Below, piece after piece: positions 20,452 to 28,709 of a stretch of DNA of 64,000 nucleotides. A program made the translations under genes and the position numbers. Positions within the stretch are counted from its first letter, which is position 1, and each line of letters begins with the position of its first letter. The notes beneath the pieces were generated by a model, which was not told the DNA's origin, did not search any database, and worked only from the letters and a program-made list of their open reading frames with translations. Source of the stretch: Sphingorhabdus sp. SMR4y (lineage in GTDB: Bacteria > Pseudomonadota > Alphaproteobacteria > Sphingomonadales > Sphingomonadaceae); contig NZ_CP022336.1 in the NCBI RefSeq assembly GCF_002218195.1, forward strand, positions 3,033,001-3,097,000. Direction: 5' to 3'.

Positions 20452-21017
20452 TGTTTCAAACTCTCATCAAATTTTCCGTCGATCAGGATGAAGGCGATCC
20501 GGCAATTTTCACTGCTGCGGTTGGCCCAGCCATGGTTGGTGCCGCGCTGAACGACGATATCGCCAGCGCGCACGGTGGTTTCGCCTTCGTCCATGATGAG
20601 GACCAGCTCGCCTTCGAGCACGATTCCGTAATCGATGGTTTCGGTGCGGTGCATATGGGCATGGCGCGAGCCTTCTCCTTCAAAGGAGGAAGCGTCCGCC
20701 GCCCCGATTTCGGCAAAATGGGCTTTTGCCTGTTCGGGAGTCATTTCCGAGAAGCTGTCGTCATCGGGCGGAATATCGAGAACGCGTATTCTCGTGCCGT
20801 TTGCCGGCGGGGCGAGGATGATCCCTTCTTCCGGAGGTTCTCCCGAAGCGGCGTCAATCGGCGCGGGCGTCGCGCGGGTGTTCCAGACTTCGTGGAACAG
20901 CGGTCCGGTTTCGCCGCCAATTTTCTGGGTGCGCGGCACGCTGCCGTCTTCCTGTATGATCGCCTGACCTTGCGCATTATGGCCGGTAACAACGCGGCGG
21001 ACGGGTCTCTCGCTCAT
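20448..21017 (-). CDS. Cupin-domain protein
   Basis: 189 residues. The single cupin barrel spans about residues 110-180: 'SRHAHMHRTETIDYGIVLEG' supplies the first His/Glu set, and 'GDIVVQRGTNHGWANRS' the last His. The N-terminal ~100 residues are an extension. It could be a metal-dependent isomerase or dioxygenase-like enzyme, or a binding protein. It is not long enough for gentisate dioxygenase, which has two cupins in about 350 residues. It is coupled to the FAH gene. Confidence 0.82.
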   Translation of the reverse strand: MSERPVRRVVTGHNAQGQAIIQEDGSVPRTQKIGGETGPLFHEVWNTRATPAPIDAASGEPPEEGIILAPPANGTRIRVLDIPPDDDSFSEMTPEQAKAHFAEIGAADASSFEGEGSRHAHMHRTETIDYGIVLEGELVLIMDEGETTVRAGDIVVQRGTNHGWANRSSENCRIAFILIDGKFDESLKQ

Positions 21018-21050
21018 AATCTCATTTCCTTCGTTTCAATTGCTTGTCAT

Positions 21051-21737
21051 TCAGAGCTTTGGCGGCGTGAATGCCAGCCCGCGCTCGGTAAGGTCTTGCT
21101 GCGCCCGCGCTTCGGTTTGGAGCGCGGCCCGGGCTGAGGGACGCGCGCTCGCCCGGTCATAATGATCGGCAATGGCGGGGAAGGTCGCCGGATCGAAACC
21201 GGCTCCGGTGATCCGGAACCATATCCAGGCCAGATAGGCGTCGAGGATCGACCAGCGCTCTCCCAGATACCAGGGCTGCTTGCCCAGTTGGGTTGCAATG
21301 GGCTCCAGTTGCAGCTTCAAAACTTCTTCGGCTTTTGCGCGCACATGCGCGGAAGATGCCGGGTCGGAGAGGATCATGCCTGGGATAACGAAACGCGTCA
21401 CCAGGGGGTGCAAGTCAGCCGACATGCGGAACAATGAGGACAGGACGGACGCATCGGCCTGGGGATCACCGGACAGCGGCAACAGCCCTGCTTCGGGATA
21501 TGTCTGCGCCAGATAGAAGAGGATCGCTCCGTTTTGGGTCAGGACGCCTGTTTTGGTTTGCAGCGCCGGCACCTTGCCCGCGGGATTGATCGCCAGATAT
21601 TCCGGCTTGCGATGCTCACCTGCCATGAAAGCGATCAGCCGCGTTTCAAAGGGTTCCCCGATTTCCTCCAGCGCAGTGAGCGTAACCCGCGCGCAGGTTG
21701 ACGGAGCAAAATAGAGAATGGACCTGTCTTCGGTCAT
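21051..21737 (-). CDS. Glutathione S-transferase
   Basis: 228 residues. The thioredoxin-like N-domain starts 'ILYFAPSTCARVTLTALEE' (Ser/Cys at the active-site turn) and has the cis-Pro region 'INPAGKVPALQTKTG' and 'LTQNGAILFYLAQTYPEAG'. The helical C-domain follows. It probably performs glutathione-dependent isomerisation (maleylpyruvate type), ether cleavage (LigE/LigF type) or conjugation; sequence alone cannot choose. Its start overlaps the P450 stop, and the cupin gene lies 33 bp downstream. Confidence 0.88.
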   Translation of the reverse strand: MTEDRSILYFAPSTCARVTLTALEEIGEPFETRLIAFMAGEHRKPEYLAINPAGKVPALQTKTGVLTQNGAILFYLAQTYPEAGLLPLSGDPQADASVLSSLFRMSADLHPLVTRFVIPGMILSDPASSAHVRAKAEEVLKLQLEPIATQLGKQPWYLGERWSILDAYLAWIWFRITGAGFDPATFPAIADHYDRASARPSARAALQTEARAQQDLTERGLAFTPPKL

Positions 21738-22927
21738 GCCGCGGTCATTTCCACCGGCAGCGAAGCCAGTGCATGGAGCGTGTTGTTAAGCCGCCGTTCC
21801 GGTTTTCCGGTCAGGCGAATAGAGGAAACCTGGCGGGCCAGAGCAGTCCCGATCAGTTCGCCTTCGAGACGCGCGACCATTTGGCCAAGGCACTGGTGGA
21901 TACCAAAGCCGAAACCGACATGGCCGCTGACATTGCGGTCTATCCGGAACTGATCGGGATCATCCCATTTGCGCGGGTCGCGATTGGCGGAGGCCAAGAA
22001 CAGCAGAACCTTTGACCCTTCGGGAATATGGATTCCGGCAACTTCGGTATCCTTTGACGCCGTACGAAAGAAGGTCTGCACGGTTGAATCCCACCGCAGA
22101 CTTTCTTCAAAGGCGCGCAGTGCAAGTTTGGGATTTTCACGAAGCTTTTGAAATTCATCCGGATTTTCAGCCAGCGCCAGCGCCATATGGGCGATACCGT
22201 TCACTGTCGTGTCGACGCCGGCGGACAGAAATGATCGTACCAGTCGCTCGGCTTCGTCCGCAGTACACTCGCCGCGATCCGCGGCCTCATACAAGGCCGC
22301 ACCCCAGCCACCGGGCTTCAGATTCTCTCGCTTGCAGACCTCACCCACCCATTCGATCGCCGCTTCCTTGCCAGCATTGCCTTCTTCGAACACACGATTG
22401 CGAGGGCCAAAGGCGTTGAACACGATCGTTGCATAATCGATCAAATGCTCGCGCCCTTCGTCGGGCAGGCCGATCGTGTCGGGAAAGATCATCAGCGGAA
22501 AGGCTTCTGACAGATCAGAGACGGCGTCAAAGCGCCCTTTCGCGGCCAAAGACGCAACCAGTGCATCCGCCTTTTCCTGCCAGAGCGGACGCAGTTCCTT
22601 CAGCGCTTTTATCGAAACAATCTTGTTGACGATGGCCCGCGTCCGATCGTGCAACGGAGGGTCCGCCTCGAGCAGCAGCGACGGCGGACGGAACGGTTCT
22701 TCTTTCGAGAAATCGGCCAGACCAACTCCGCGCGAGGAACAGAATGTTTCATGATCGCGCAGCGCGCTTTGTACTTCATCAAAGCGGGCCATTGCATAGA
22801 CGCCCAAAGATTCCAGCCATAGCACCGGACCGGCATCGCGCAGCGCGGCATGATAGGCATAGGGATCGGCGAGAAACTCTTCGGCGAACGGGTCTATGTC
22901 CATTTTGGTTATTTGATTTGACATCAT
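21734..22927 (-). CDS. Cytochrome P450, CYP199-like
   Basis: 397 residues. The heme loop 'VGFGFGIHQCLGQMVARLEG' has Cys346; the I-helix is 'AGVDTT' (236-241) and the ExxR is Glu275-Arg278. 'TVQTFFRTA' and the heme loop resemble the CYP199 group, soluble enzymes that O-demethylate para-substituted benzoates such as 4-methoxybenzoate. No ferredoxin or reductase gene is adjacent, so it must borrow redox partners. It overlaps MFS upstream and GST downstream by 4 bp each. Confidence 0.88.
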   Translation of the reverse strand: MMSNQITKMDIDPFAEEFLADPYAYHAALRDAGPVLWLESLGVYAMARFDEVQSALRDHETFCSSRGVGLADFSKEEPFRPPSLLLEADPPLHDRTRAIVNKIVSIKALKELRPLWQEKADALVASLAAKGRFDAVSDLSEAFPLMIFPDTIGLPDEGREHLIDYATIVFNAFGPRNRVFEEGNAGKEAAIEWVGEVCKRENLKPGGWGAALYEAADRGECTADEAERLVRSFLSAGVDTTVNGIAHMALALAENPDEFQKLRENPKLALRAFEESLRWDSTVQTFFRTASKDTEVAGIHIPEGSKVLLFLASANRDPRKWDDPDQFRIDRNVSGHVGFGFGIHQCLGQMVARLEGELIGTALARQVSSIRLTGKPERRLNNTLHALASLPVEMTAA

Positions 22928-24120
22928 GTTGTTGCCTCAAAGGTTGGTTTACGCGCAAACAGCAGTGCAGCGATGGCGGCAATTGCGATGAGCCCCGCAT
23001 AGACGGTCAGTGCCTTTGCGAGCCCGCCTGTTGCCTGCATAGCCGAGGTGGCGACGATCGGGGCGAGAAACTGCCCCAGGAAAAATGCGCCTGTCCACAT
23101 TCCGGTGCCCCGGCCCCGCATTTCGGCGGGTAGACGGCGCATGGTCCAGGTCAGCATATTGGGCAACAGGATCCCGCTGCCGATACAAGCCAGAATTGCG
23201 AAGGCTGCAATTATTGTCAGGACTGACGATAGTCCTATGCCGATGTAACCGATGGCTGCGACGGCCAGACCCAGCGCCAGCAGCATCGGGCCCGCCTTGC
23301 TTTTCAGCCTGTCAAACACGAATGTTCCCAGACCCACACCCAAATTGGTTCCGGCACCGATCAATCCGATGATACCGGGCGAGACAGCACCAGACAGTTC
23401 CAGGATCGGTCCCAGTTGCACGATTATGGTATAGAAGACTATTCCCACGCCCAATGTTGTGACAACCAGCGGGAGAATGACGCCATAGGGAAAGCCGGTC
23501 TTCGTGGGCCCGGCTTCATTCGGCTTCACCTCCGGTTCGAACAGGATCGCGGCTGCGGCGAGCGCGATCGGTATGGCGACAAGGTACAGCAGAAACGGTC
23601 CGCGCGAGCCGAACAGTTCACCAAGCCCGCCGCCGATGGCGATCAGCGCGATGGCGGCGATGCTGCCCACGGCAACCTGCAGCGCAATCCACTTCTCGCG
23701 CCGCTCACCGACGAAATAATCGCCGATGAGAGCGGTCGCGACCGTCATGATGATGGCTTCGACAATACCGAGAGCAACCCGCGCACCGATAATCTGGAAA
23801 AGATCGTCGAGAAACCAAGGGATGATACCGAATGCGGCATAAAGCAGCAGCGCTGTCACCAGCAAATTCTTTCGGCCCAGCCGGTCGGACAGCCAGCCCG
23901 CCACCGGTGAAAAAAGCGCCACGCAAAGAGCGGGAATGGTGAGCGCCATCGGCACCAGGAATTCGCTGCCGGTGACGGGTGCGAATTCGCGCATGAGCAA
24001 GGGCAAGACCGGCACGAGCGATATGATCGCCATGATCGGCATGACCGACGCAGCCAATATGATGATGCCCTGTCGCGTGCCGGCCTGAGGCGCAATATTA
24101 TCAACACCTGTTTCGGTCAT
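22924..24120 (-). CDS. Major facilitator superfamily transporter
   Basis: 398 residues with about 12 hydrophobic segments. The loop 2-3 signature is 'AGWLSDRLGRKNLLV'. In the second half 'GLGTFVFDRLKSKAG' is the counterpart. Located at the inner membrane, it probably imports the aromatic substrate after TonB-dependent outer-membrane uptake, or exports a product. It starts 54 bp after the DUF2218 gene, the largest gap in the cluster apart from the ends, so an internal promoter is possible. Confidence 0.87.
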   Translation of the reverse strand: MTETGVDNIAPQAGTRQGIIILAASVMPIMAIISLVPVLPLLMREFAPVTGSEFLVPMALTIPALCVALFSPVAGWLSDRLGRKNLLVTALLLYAAFGIIPWFLDDLFQIIGARVALGIVEAIIMTVATALIGDYFVGERREKWIALQVAVGSIAAIALIAIGGGLGELFGSRGPFLLYLVAIPIALAAAAILFEPEVKPNEAGPTKTGFPYGVILPLVVTTLGVGIVFYTIIVQLGPILELSGAVSPGIIGLIGAGTNLGVGLGTFVFDRLKSKAGPMLLALGLAVAAIGYIGIGLSSVLTIIAAFAILACIGSGILLPNMLTWTMRRLPAEMRGRGTGMWTGAFFLGQFLAPIVATSAMQATGGLAKALTVYAGLIAIAAIAALLFARKPTFEATT

Positions 24121-24174
24121 GCTTGCGTCCCCTCCTAAGTTCGCGGCCCACTTTTGTCAGGTCCGTTATATGTT

Positions 24175-24495
24175 TTAGCTATCCCGCCATTCATTAGCCA
24201 GCGGCGCTTCGCGCAAGGCGAAACGATCAGCATGCCGTTCCAAAGCAGTCTTCAATCTATCCCGCTGTTCCTTCGCCGTTGGCTCGATATGGCAACGCAC
24301 GCCACCATTGGTCGGCTGCACAGTTACAAGCGTATCGTCGGGCCGGTCCGCGCCACACGCATCTTTCGGAAAAGAGATGCGAAACGCCTTGCCCTCGTCT
24401 GCTACGGAAAGATTATGAGGCCAATGTCTACCGAGCTGTTTAGCAGGTTTTCCTGCATTGTTGATCGGGACGAAGGATCCGGCAGTAAATGTCAC
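24175..24495 (-). CDS. DUF2218-family protein
   Basis: 106 residues. 'AKQLGRHWPHNLSVADEGKA' and 'RLKTALERHADRFALRE' fit the DUF2218 pattern, a small alpha/beta domain often linked to siderophore-interacting or iron-related genes. It starts with GTG overlapping the hydrolase stop (GTGA). Its role here is unknown; an iron-handling function for the non-heme dioxygenase would be speculative. Confidence 0.72.
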   Translation of the reverse strand: MTFTAGSFVPINNAGKPAKQLGRHWPHNLSVADEGKAFRISFPKDACGADRPDDTLVTVQPTNGGVRCHIEPTAKEQRDRLKTALERHADRFALREAPLANEWRDS

Positions 24496-25649
24496 CCGGC
24501 AATCCCGCCCAAAGTTTCGGCAAACCAGTCGGACATCAGATCCCGGCCATAGGCCATGTTGTCGGCTCCGACATGCTCGACTCCGCCCTCGCGTGCGGTG
24601 AAGATCACCTTTTCGCGACGGGGTGAGTTGACGAGCTGGTCGTAGAGGTCATCGGCATAGCTGACGCTGATCTGGCGGTCATTGGCACCATGGGTGACCA
24701 GGAACGGTACCTTGATCCTGTCCATGTGGCCATTGAGGTTCATATCCGCCGATTTCTCGAGGAAATCTTCCTGGCCGTCGGCGCCAAACGCCCAGTGTAC
24801 ATGCGCCCAGTAATGGGGAACGGGGTTTTCCCCTTCGCGTTCCATGCGCTTGTCCTGCACTTCGCGCCAATTGTGATTGGCACCCCATACAGCACCGCTG
24901 GCGAAACGCGGTTCATAAGCTACTGCACGCGGCGCAAAATGGCCGCCGAGCGAAATACCGGTCATGCCGAGTTTTGATGCATCGACATTGTCCCGGGTTT
25001 CGAGCCAGTCGACGGCCCTGGAGGCCCAGCTTTCGCTATGGGGGTCGACGGGCAGGCCCTGAAGCCGCAAAGCCTCGCCAGAACCCGGCTGGTCAACACA
25101 GAGTGTGGAGATGCCGCGCCGCGCCAGTTCTTCGGGCAGCCGCGTCCAGTAGAGCAGCTCCTTGTTGCTGTCGAGACCGTTGCAGAACACGACGGCAGGC
25201 TTGCGCCCTTCGCCCGGAGCGCGGGTCCAGAGCGCCGGCATGGTTCCCGTTTCGAGCGGAATTTCCACCCGCTCGCGATTGAGTTTGCCAAGTTTGGTCG
25301 AACGATCGAAGGCGTCACGCGCCTTGGCGAATGTTTCGGTGCGGCCCGGATGGCCATGCCCCTGCATCCGTTCCGCCGTGACGAGATATAGAGACGCCCG
25401 TTCCAGCTTGTTCGACGCGGAGAAATTGCGACCCTTTGCTTCGTCCTCAGCCGCGAGTTCGAGCAATTTTTCGCCCATTGCCGCCCATTGTTTCATGAAT
25501 TGCGGCGTGCCCGCATCGGCGCCGCTGTCGGCCGCATCCCTGATCGGCTGGCACATGTCGATGATCTCGCCGATCTGCCCGCCGCTTTCCATGGCGATAG
25601 CGACCGACAGGTTCCAGATATAATTGGGAAAATATTCGAATAACGCCAT
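24492..25649 (-). CDS. Alpha/beta hydrolase (FrsA/DHPON-hydrolase-like)
   Basis: 385 residues. A helical N-terminal half is followed by an alpha/beta-hydrolase domain. The oxyanion region is 'PAVVFCNGLDSNKEL', the nucleophile elbow 'MTGISLGGHFAPR', an Asp lies near 'LVTHGANDRQISVS', and a His in 'GVEHVGADNMAYG'. This resembles 2,6-dihydroxypseudooxynicotine hydrolase and FrsA-type enzymes that cleave C-C bonds. The ATG at 25649 was chosen; upstream codons overlap the dioxygenase gene. Directly after the ring-cleavage enzyme, it is the natural candidate for hydrolysing the cleavage product. Confidence 0.85.
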   Translation of the reverse strand: MALFEYFPNYIWNLSVAIAMESGGQIGEIIDMCQPIRDAADSGADAGTPQFMKQWAAMGEKLLELAAEDEAKGRNFSASNKLERASLYLVTAERMQGHGHPGRTETFAKARDAFDRSTKLGKLNRERVEIPLETGTMPALWTRAPGEGRKPAVVFCNGLDSNKELLYWTRLPEELARRGISTLCVDQPGSGEALRLQGLPVDPHSESWASRAVDWLETRDNVDASKLGMTGISLGGHFAPRAVAYEPRFASGAVWGANHNWREVQDKRMEREGENPVPHYWAHVHWAFGADGQEDFLEKSADMNLNGHMDRIKVPFLVTHGANDRQISVSYADDLYDQLVNSPRREKVIFTAREGGVEHVGADNMAYGRDLMSDWFAETLGGIAG

Positions 25650-25653
25650 CTGG

Positions 25654-26556
25654 TTAAATCTCCGATGCTTGGAACAGGCAGGGGTCGGGTTCGGCTTTGG
25701 GCATAGTCTGAGGACCGCCCGTGCCAACGCCCCACTGGTCCATGATCTGCGGGCCCGGCTCGTGCACCTTGGCCTCGTGCGTTTCGAAATCGACCACGTC
25801 CAACTCGGAAGTATATTCCACGGCAAAGCCGCCCGGCGTGCAGAAATAGCTGAAAGTGTTGTTACCCGCCGTGTGCCGGCCCGGTCCCCAGCGAATATCG
25901 GTGCCGCGCTTGCGCAACCGGCTGGTACCGCGCATCATATCGTCCAGTGTCAGCATGTCATAAGCAACATGGTTCAGGCAGGGCGGTCCGGGAAGCAAGG
26001 CAATCCGGTGATGCGCTCCGTTGCAACGCAGAAAGCACATGAAGTCGCCCAGCCAGTCGCTGATCTTGAAGCCGAGCACTTCGGTGAAGAATTTCACTGC
26101 GGCCTGGTGATCGGGAGAATGCAGCACGATGTGGCTGATCTTGACCGGCATGCCCTCCCAGCGCTCCATGGGACGTGATTCACCGCGAGCGACATCCGAT
26201 GAAATTTCGAACGGCAGGCCATCGGGCGAAAAGAAGCGGAAACCATAGCCACCGCCTGGCGAATCCAGCTCGCGGGGCTCGTGAATGATCTTGCAGCCGG
26301 CATCGCCGATTTTCGCGCGCATGGTGTCGACATCGTCGCGGCTGTCGGCTGCGAGCGCTATCACCTCCACGCAATTGCTCTCGCGCTTGTGGACGCGGAC
26401 AACATGATGCTCATCGTGACCATGGGTTTTGAACCAGGCGACGTCGTCGGAGGCCTCCACTTCGACGAGACCCCAGTCGTCTGCATAGAATTTGCGCTCT
26501 GCGTCAAAGTCTTCGACGCCGTATCCGACATAGCGAATTTCGGTAACTCGGCTCAT
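25654..26556 (-). CDS. Type I (VOC-fold) extradiol dioxygenase
   Basis: 300 residues with two vicinal-oxygen-chelate modules. In the second module the Fe(II) triad can be traced as His in 'ISHIVLHSPDH', His in 'LNHVAYDMLTLDDM' and Glu in 'FAVEYTSELD'. 'GPGRHTAGNNTFSYFCTPGG' carries the active-site His and Tyr of catechol 2,3-dioxygenase-like enzymes. It probably opens a catechol- or hydroquinone-type ring made by the upstream flavin hydroxylase. Confidence 0.88.
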   Translation of the reverse strand: MSRVTEIRYVGYGVEDFDAERKFYADDWGLVEVEASDDVAWFKTHGHDEHHVVRVHKRESNCVEVIALAADSRDDVDTMRAKIGDAGCKIIHEPRELDSPGGGYGFRFFSPDGLPFEISSDVARGESRPMERWEGMPVKISHIVLHSPDHQAAVKFFTEVLGFKISDWLGDFMCFLRCNGAHHRIALLPGPPCLNHVAYDMLTLDDMMRGTSRLRKRGTDIRWGPGRHTAGNNTFSYFCTPGGFAVEYTSELDVVDFETHEAKVHEPGPQIMDQWGVGTGGPQTMPKAEPDPCLFQASEI

Positions 26557-26580
26557 TACTCAGTCCTCAATCTTGATGTA

Positions 26581-27696
26581 TCAAATGGGTTTGGAGACGA
26601 TCGCGAACATCTCGCGGGTGGCTTCCGCATTGTCGACCGGCGGGCCCTTGCCGAGCTGGCCGTGACAGATCGCCAGGGACTTTTCGACGATGAACTTGCA
26701 GCGGTCGAAGCGACGGTCGCGATAAGCCTGAAAAGCGGCTTCCGGTCTGTCATGCGTGGTCAGCTCGTCGGCCAGAACAAGGCTGTCTTCGATTGCCATG
26801 CCGGCGCCCTGGCCGAGATGCGGCGTGGTGGCGTGGACGGCATCACCGAGTAGCACGACCCGGCCCTGATGCCATTGGCCATAGAGCATCATCTGCTCGA
26901 GCGGCCGGTAGACGACGCCTTCGTCATCGGTAATCTCAGCCGCCAGCTTCTGAATTTGTGGCGGTGCGGCGGACAATTTTCCGCGCATGGTCTGGGCCAT
27001 GCCCGTTGTCTCATAGACCGGCTTGTCCGGTTCCGGCGTCGTGACATACATGTACATCAGCTCTTTGCTGATCGGCACCAGACCGATGCCGGTCGGGCCG
27101 TTATAGACATGCAGCGCATTGAGGTCGTCGGGACGCTGGAAATTATAGCGCCAGACCGATTGGCCGGTAAATTCCGGTTTCTCGGCATCCGGCATGATTT
27201 TCCGGCGGGTGTCGGAATAGACTCCGTCTGCGCCGACCACGATGTCAAATTCCTCGGTCTTCCCGTCGGAAAAGCTGACGCGTACCGTGTCGCCCAAATC
27301 GTCTATTGCATCGGCAACAACGCCGAGGCGGATTTCCGCGCCCGATGCCTTGGTCCGGTCCCCCAGAACCCGGTGCAGGGCGGGTCTGCCGATGCCGACA
27401 TTGGCCGGATAATTTTCAGCGAGGCGAGGGGCCGGAATTTCAGCCACTCTGGTGCCGTCGGGCATATGGATGGCGATCGTGTCGAACGGTACACCGGCGC
27501 TCAGATAATCTTCGAGCAGGCCCAGTTCCGACATTGCCCGGATGACATTGGACTGCTGGATGATGCCGACACCGTAGACCGACCAGTCGGGGTCTTTCTC
27601 GATGACCGTGACCCGGTGGCCTTTCTGGCGCAGGGCAATTGCCGCAGTCAGTCCGCCTATGCCGCCGCCGATGACAAGAATATTGAGATCGTTCAT
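26581..27696 (-). CDS. FAD-dependent hydroxylase (salicylate/3-hydroxybenzoate hydroxylase-like)
   Basis: 371 residues, class A flavoprotein. GxGxxG is in 'ILVIGGGIGGLTAAIALRQK', the DG motif in 'DIVVGADGVYSDTRRKI', and the GD motif in 'RVVLLGDAVHATTPHLGQGA'. These enzymes hydroxylate, sometimes with decarboxylation, a phenolic acid using NAD(P)H. It lies 24 bp before the dioxygenase gene and would provide its diphenolic substrate. Confidence 0.9.
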   Translation of the reverse strand: MNDLNILVIGGGIGGLTAAIALRQKGHRVTVIEKDPDWSVYGVGIIQQSNVIRAMSELGLLEDYLSAGVPFDTIAIHMPDGTRVAEIPAPRLAENYPANVGIGRPALHRVLGDRTKASGAEIRLGVVADAIDDLGDTVRVSFSDGKTEEFDIVVGADGVYSDTRRKIMPDAEKPEFTGQSVWRYNFQRPDDLNALHVYNGPTGIGLVPISKELMYMYVTTPEPDKPVYETTGMAQTMRGKLSAAPPQIQKLAAEITDDEGVVYRPLEQMMLYGQWHQGRVVLLGDAVHATTPHLGQGAGMAIEDSLVLADELTTHDRPEAAFQAYRDRRFDRCKFIVEKSLAICHGQLGKGPPVDNAEATREMFAIVSKPI

Positions 27697-27698
27697 GG

Positions 27699-28697
27699 CT
27701 AGAATACATCCATGTCATTGGCGACAACCACGGGACCGTCATAATGGTCAGCGATATCGCGCAGATATTCGAAATGCTTCGGGTCGCCCCGTTCACGACC
27801 AGCGAAGTGGGTCACGATAACAGACTCCACGCCCGCCCTTGCCGCCATCTCGCCAACATCCTTCGGCAAGAGGTGGTGGTTGCGAAGGTGCTGCTCGATT
27901 CCTCTCGCAACGGCCTCCGGAATATTCGGGTTTGCCTGACGGATAGTCATGATGGTGTCGTCAACATCCATCATCTCGGCCACGAGCAAATCTGCGCCAG
28001 CAGCCAGTTCCTCGACCGCTGTGCTTGGGCCCGTATCGCCGGTATAGACAATGGACCGTCCAGGCAAATCGAACCGGAATGCCAGCGACTCAAAACGGCG
28101 GGCTAAATCACTGTTCGCCTCGAAACTGTAGTGCGAATTTTTTCTTACGCTTACTTTCATGCCTGCAATTTCGACGCTGCCAAGGTCGCGCAGTTCGGTA
28201 ACTTCGGTAAGCTCGTTCAAATCGGTCTTGGGCGCTCCGGGCACGCCATAGCCTGCCGTTGCTCCCGGGATCATGGATGCGAGCAAACCCGCAACCAGTT
28301 CCTTGGTGCCCGGGGGACCGTAAATCCGCAGGCGCGGGGGCGAATTCGTCTGGGCGCGCAGGCCGAGGAGCGCCCCGAGCCCGCCTGTATGGTCCCAGTG
28401 CAGATGGCTTAAAAAGACAGCGTCGACTTGCGCTGTGCGGAGGCCGAACTTGGCAAGCTGTCCGGAGGTACCGTCACCGACGTCAACCAGAATGTTCTGC
28501 CCCGCTGCGATGAGAAGGTTGGCCGGCTGCGATCTGGTGGGACTCGCTACCGGACCGGCTACCGTGCCCAGCGTTACCCATTGACCGGCATCGGCGACTT
28601 CTGCGGTTGCCGAAGGCGCTGCCTCTGGCTTCTGAGCGTGGAGAGGGGCGCTGGCAAGCGTGAATGCGCCAGCCAGTGCAATTGCAGATCTAATCAT
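27699..28697 (-). CDS. Secreted MBL-fold hydrolase
   Basis: 332 residues. The Sec signal 'MIRSAIALAGAFTLASAPLHA' ends in AxA-like LHA before Gln. The metal motif 'SHLHWDHTGG' is canonical, followed by 'NSHYSF', 'YTGDTGPS' and 'VTHFAGR'. The layout resembles arylsulfatase/RNase Z-like MBL enzymes. It probably hydrolyses an ester, sulfate or lactone of the substrate in the periplasm before uptake. The ATG at 28697 is the signal-peptide start; a longer frame reaches 28709. Confidence 0.85.
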   Translation of the reverse strand: MIRSAIALAGAFTLASAPLHAQKPEAAPSATAEVADAGQWVTLGTVAGPVASPTRSQPANLLIAAGQNILVDVGDGTSGQLAKFGLRTAQVDAVFLSHLHWDHTGGLGALLGLRAQTNSPPRLRIYGPPGTKELVAGLLASMIPGATAGYGVPGAPKTDLNELTEVTELRDLGSVEIAGMKVSVRKNSHYSFEANSDLARRFESLAFRFDLPGRSIVYTGDTGPSTAVEELAAGADLLVAEMMDVDDTIMTIRQANPNIPEAVARGIEQHLRNHHLLPKDVGEMAARAGVESVIVTHFAGRERGDPKHFEYLRDIADHYDGPVVVANDMDVF

Positions 28698-28709
28698 GAT
28701 TCTCTCCAA

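Noticed and set aside
20448-21017. Cupin as gentisate 1,2-dioxygenase
   Set aside because: Only one cupin barrel in 189 residues; gentisate dioxygenase is a bicupin of about 350 residues.
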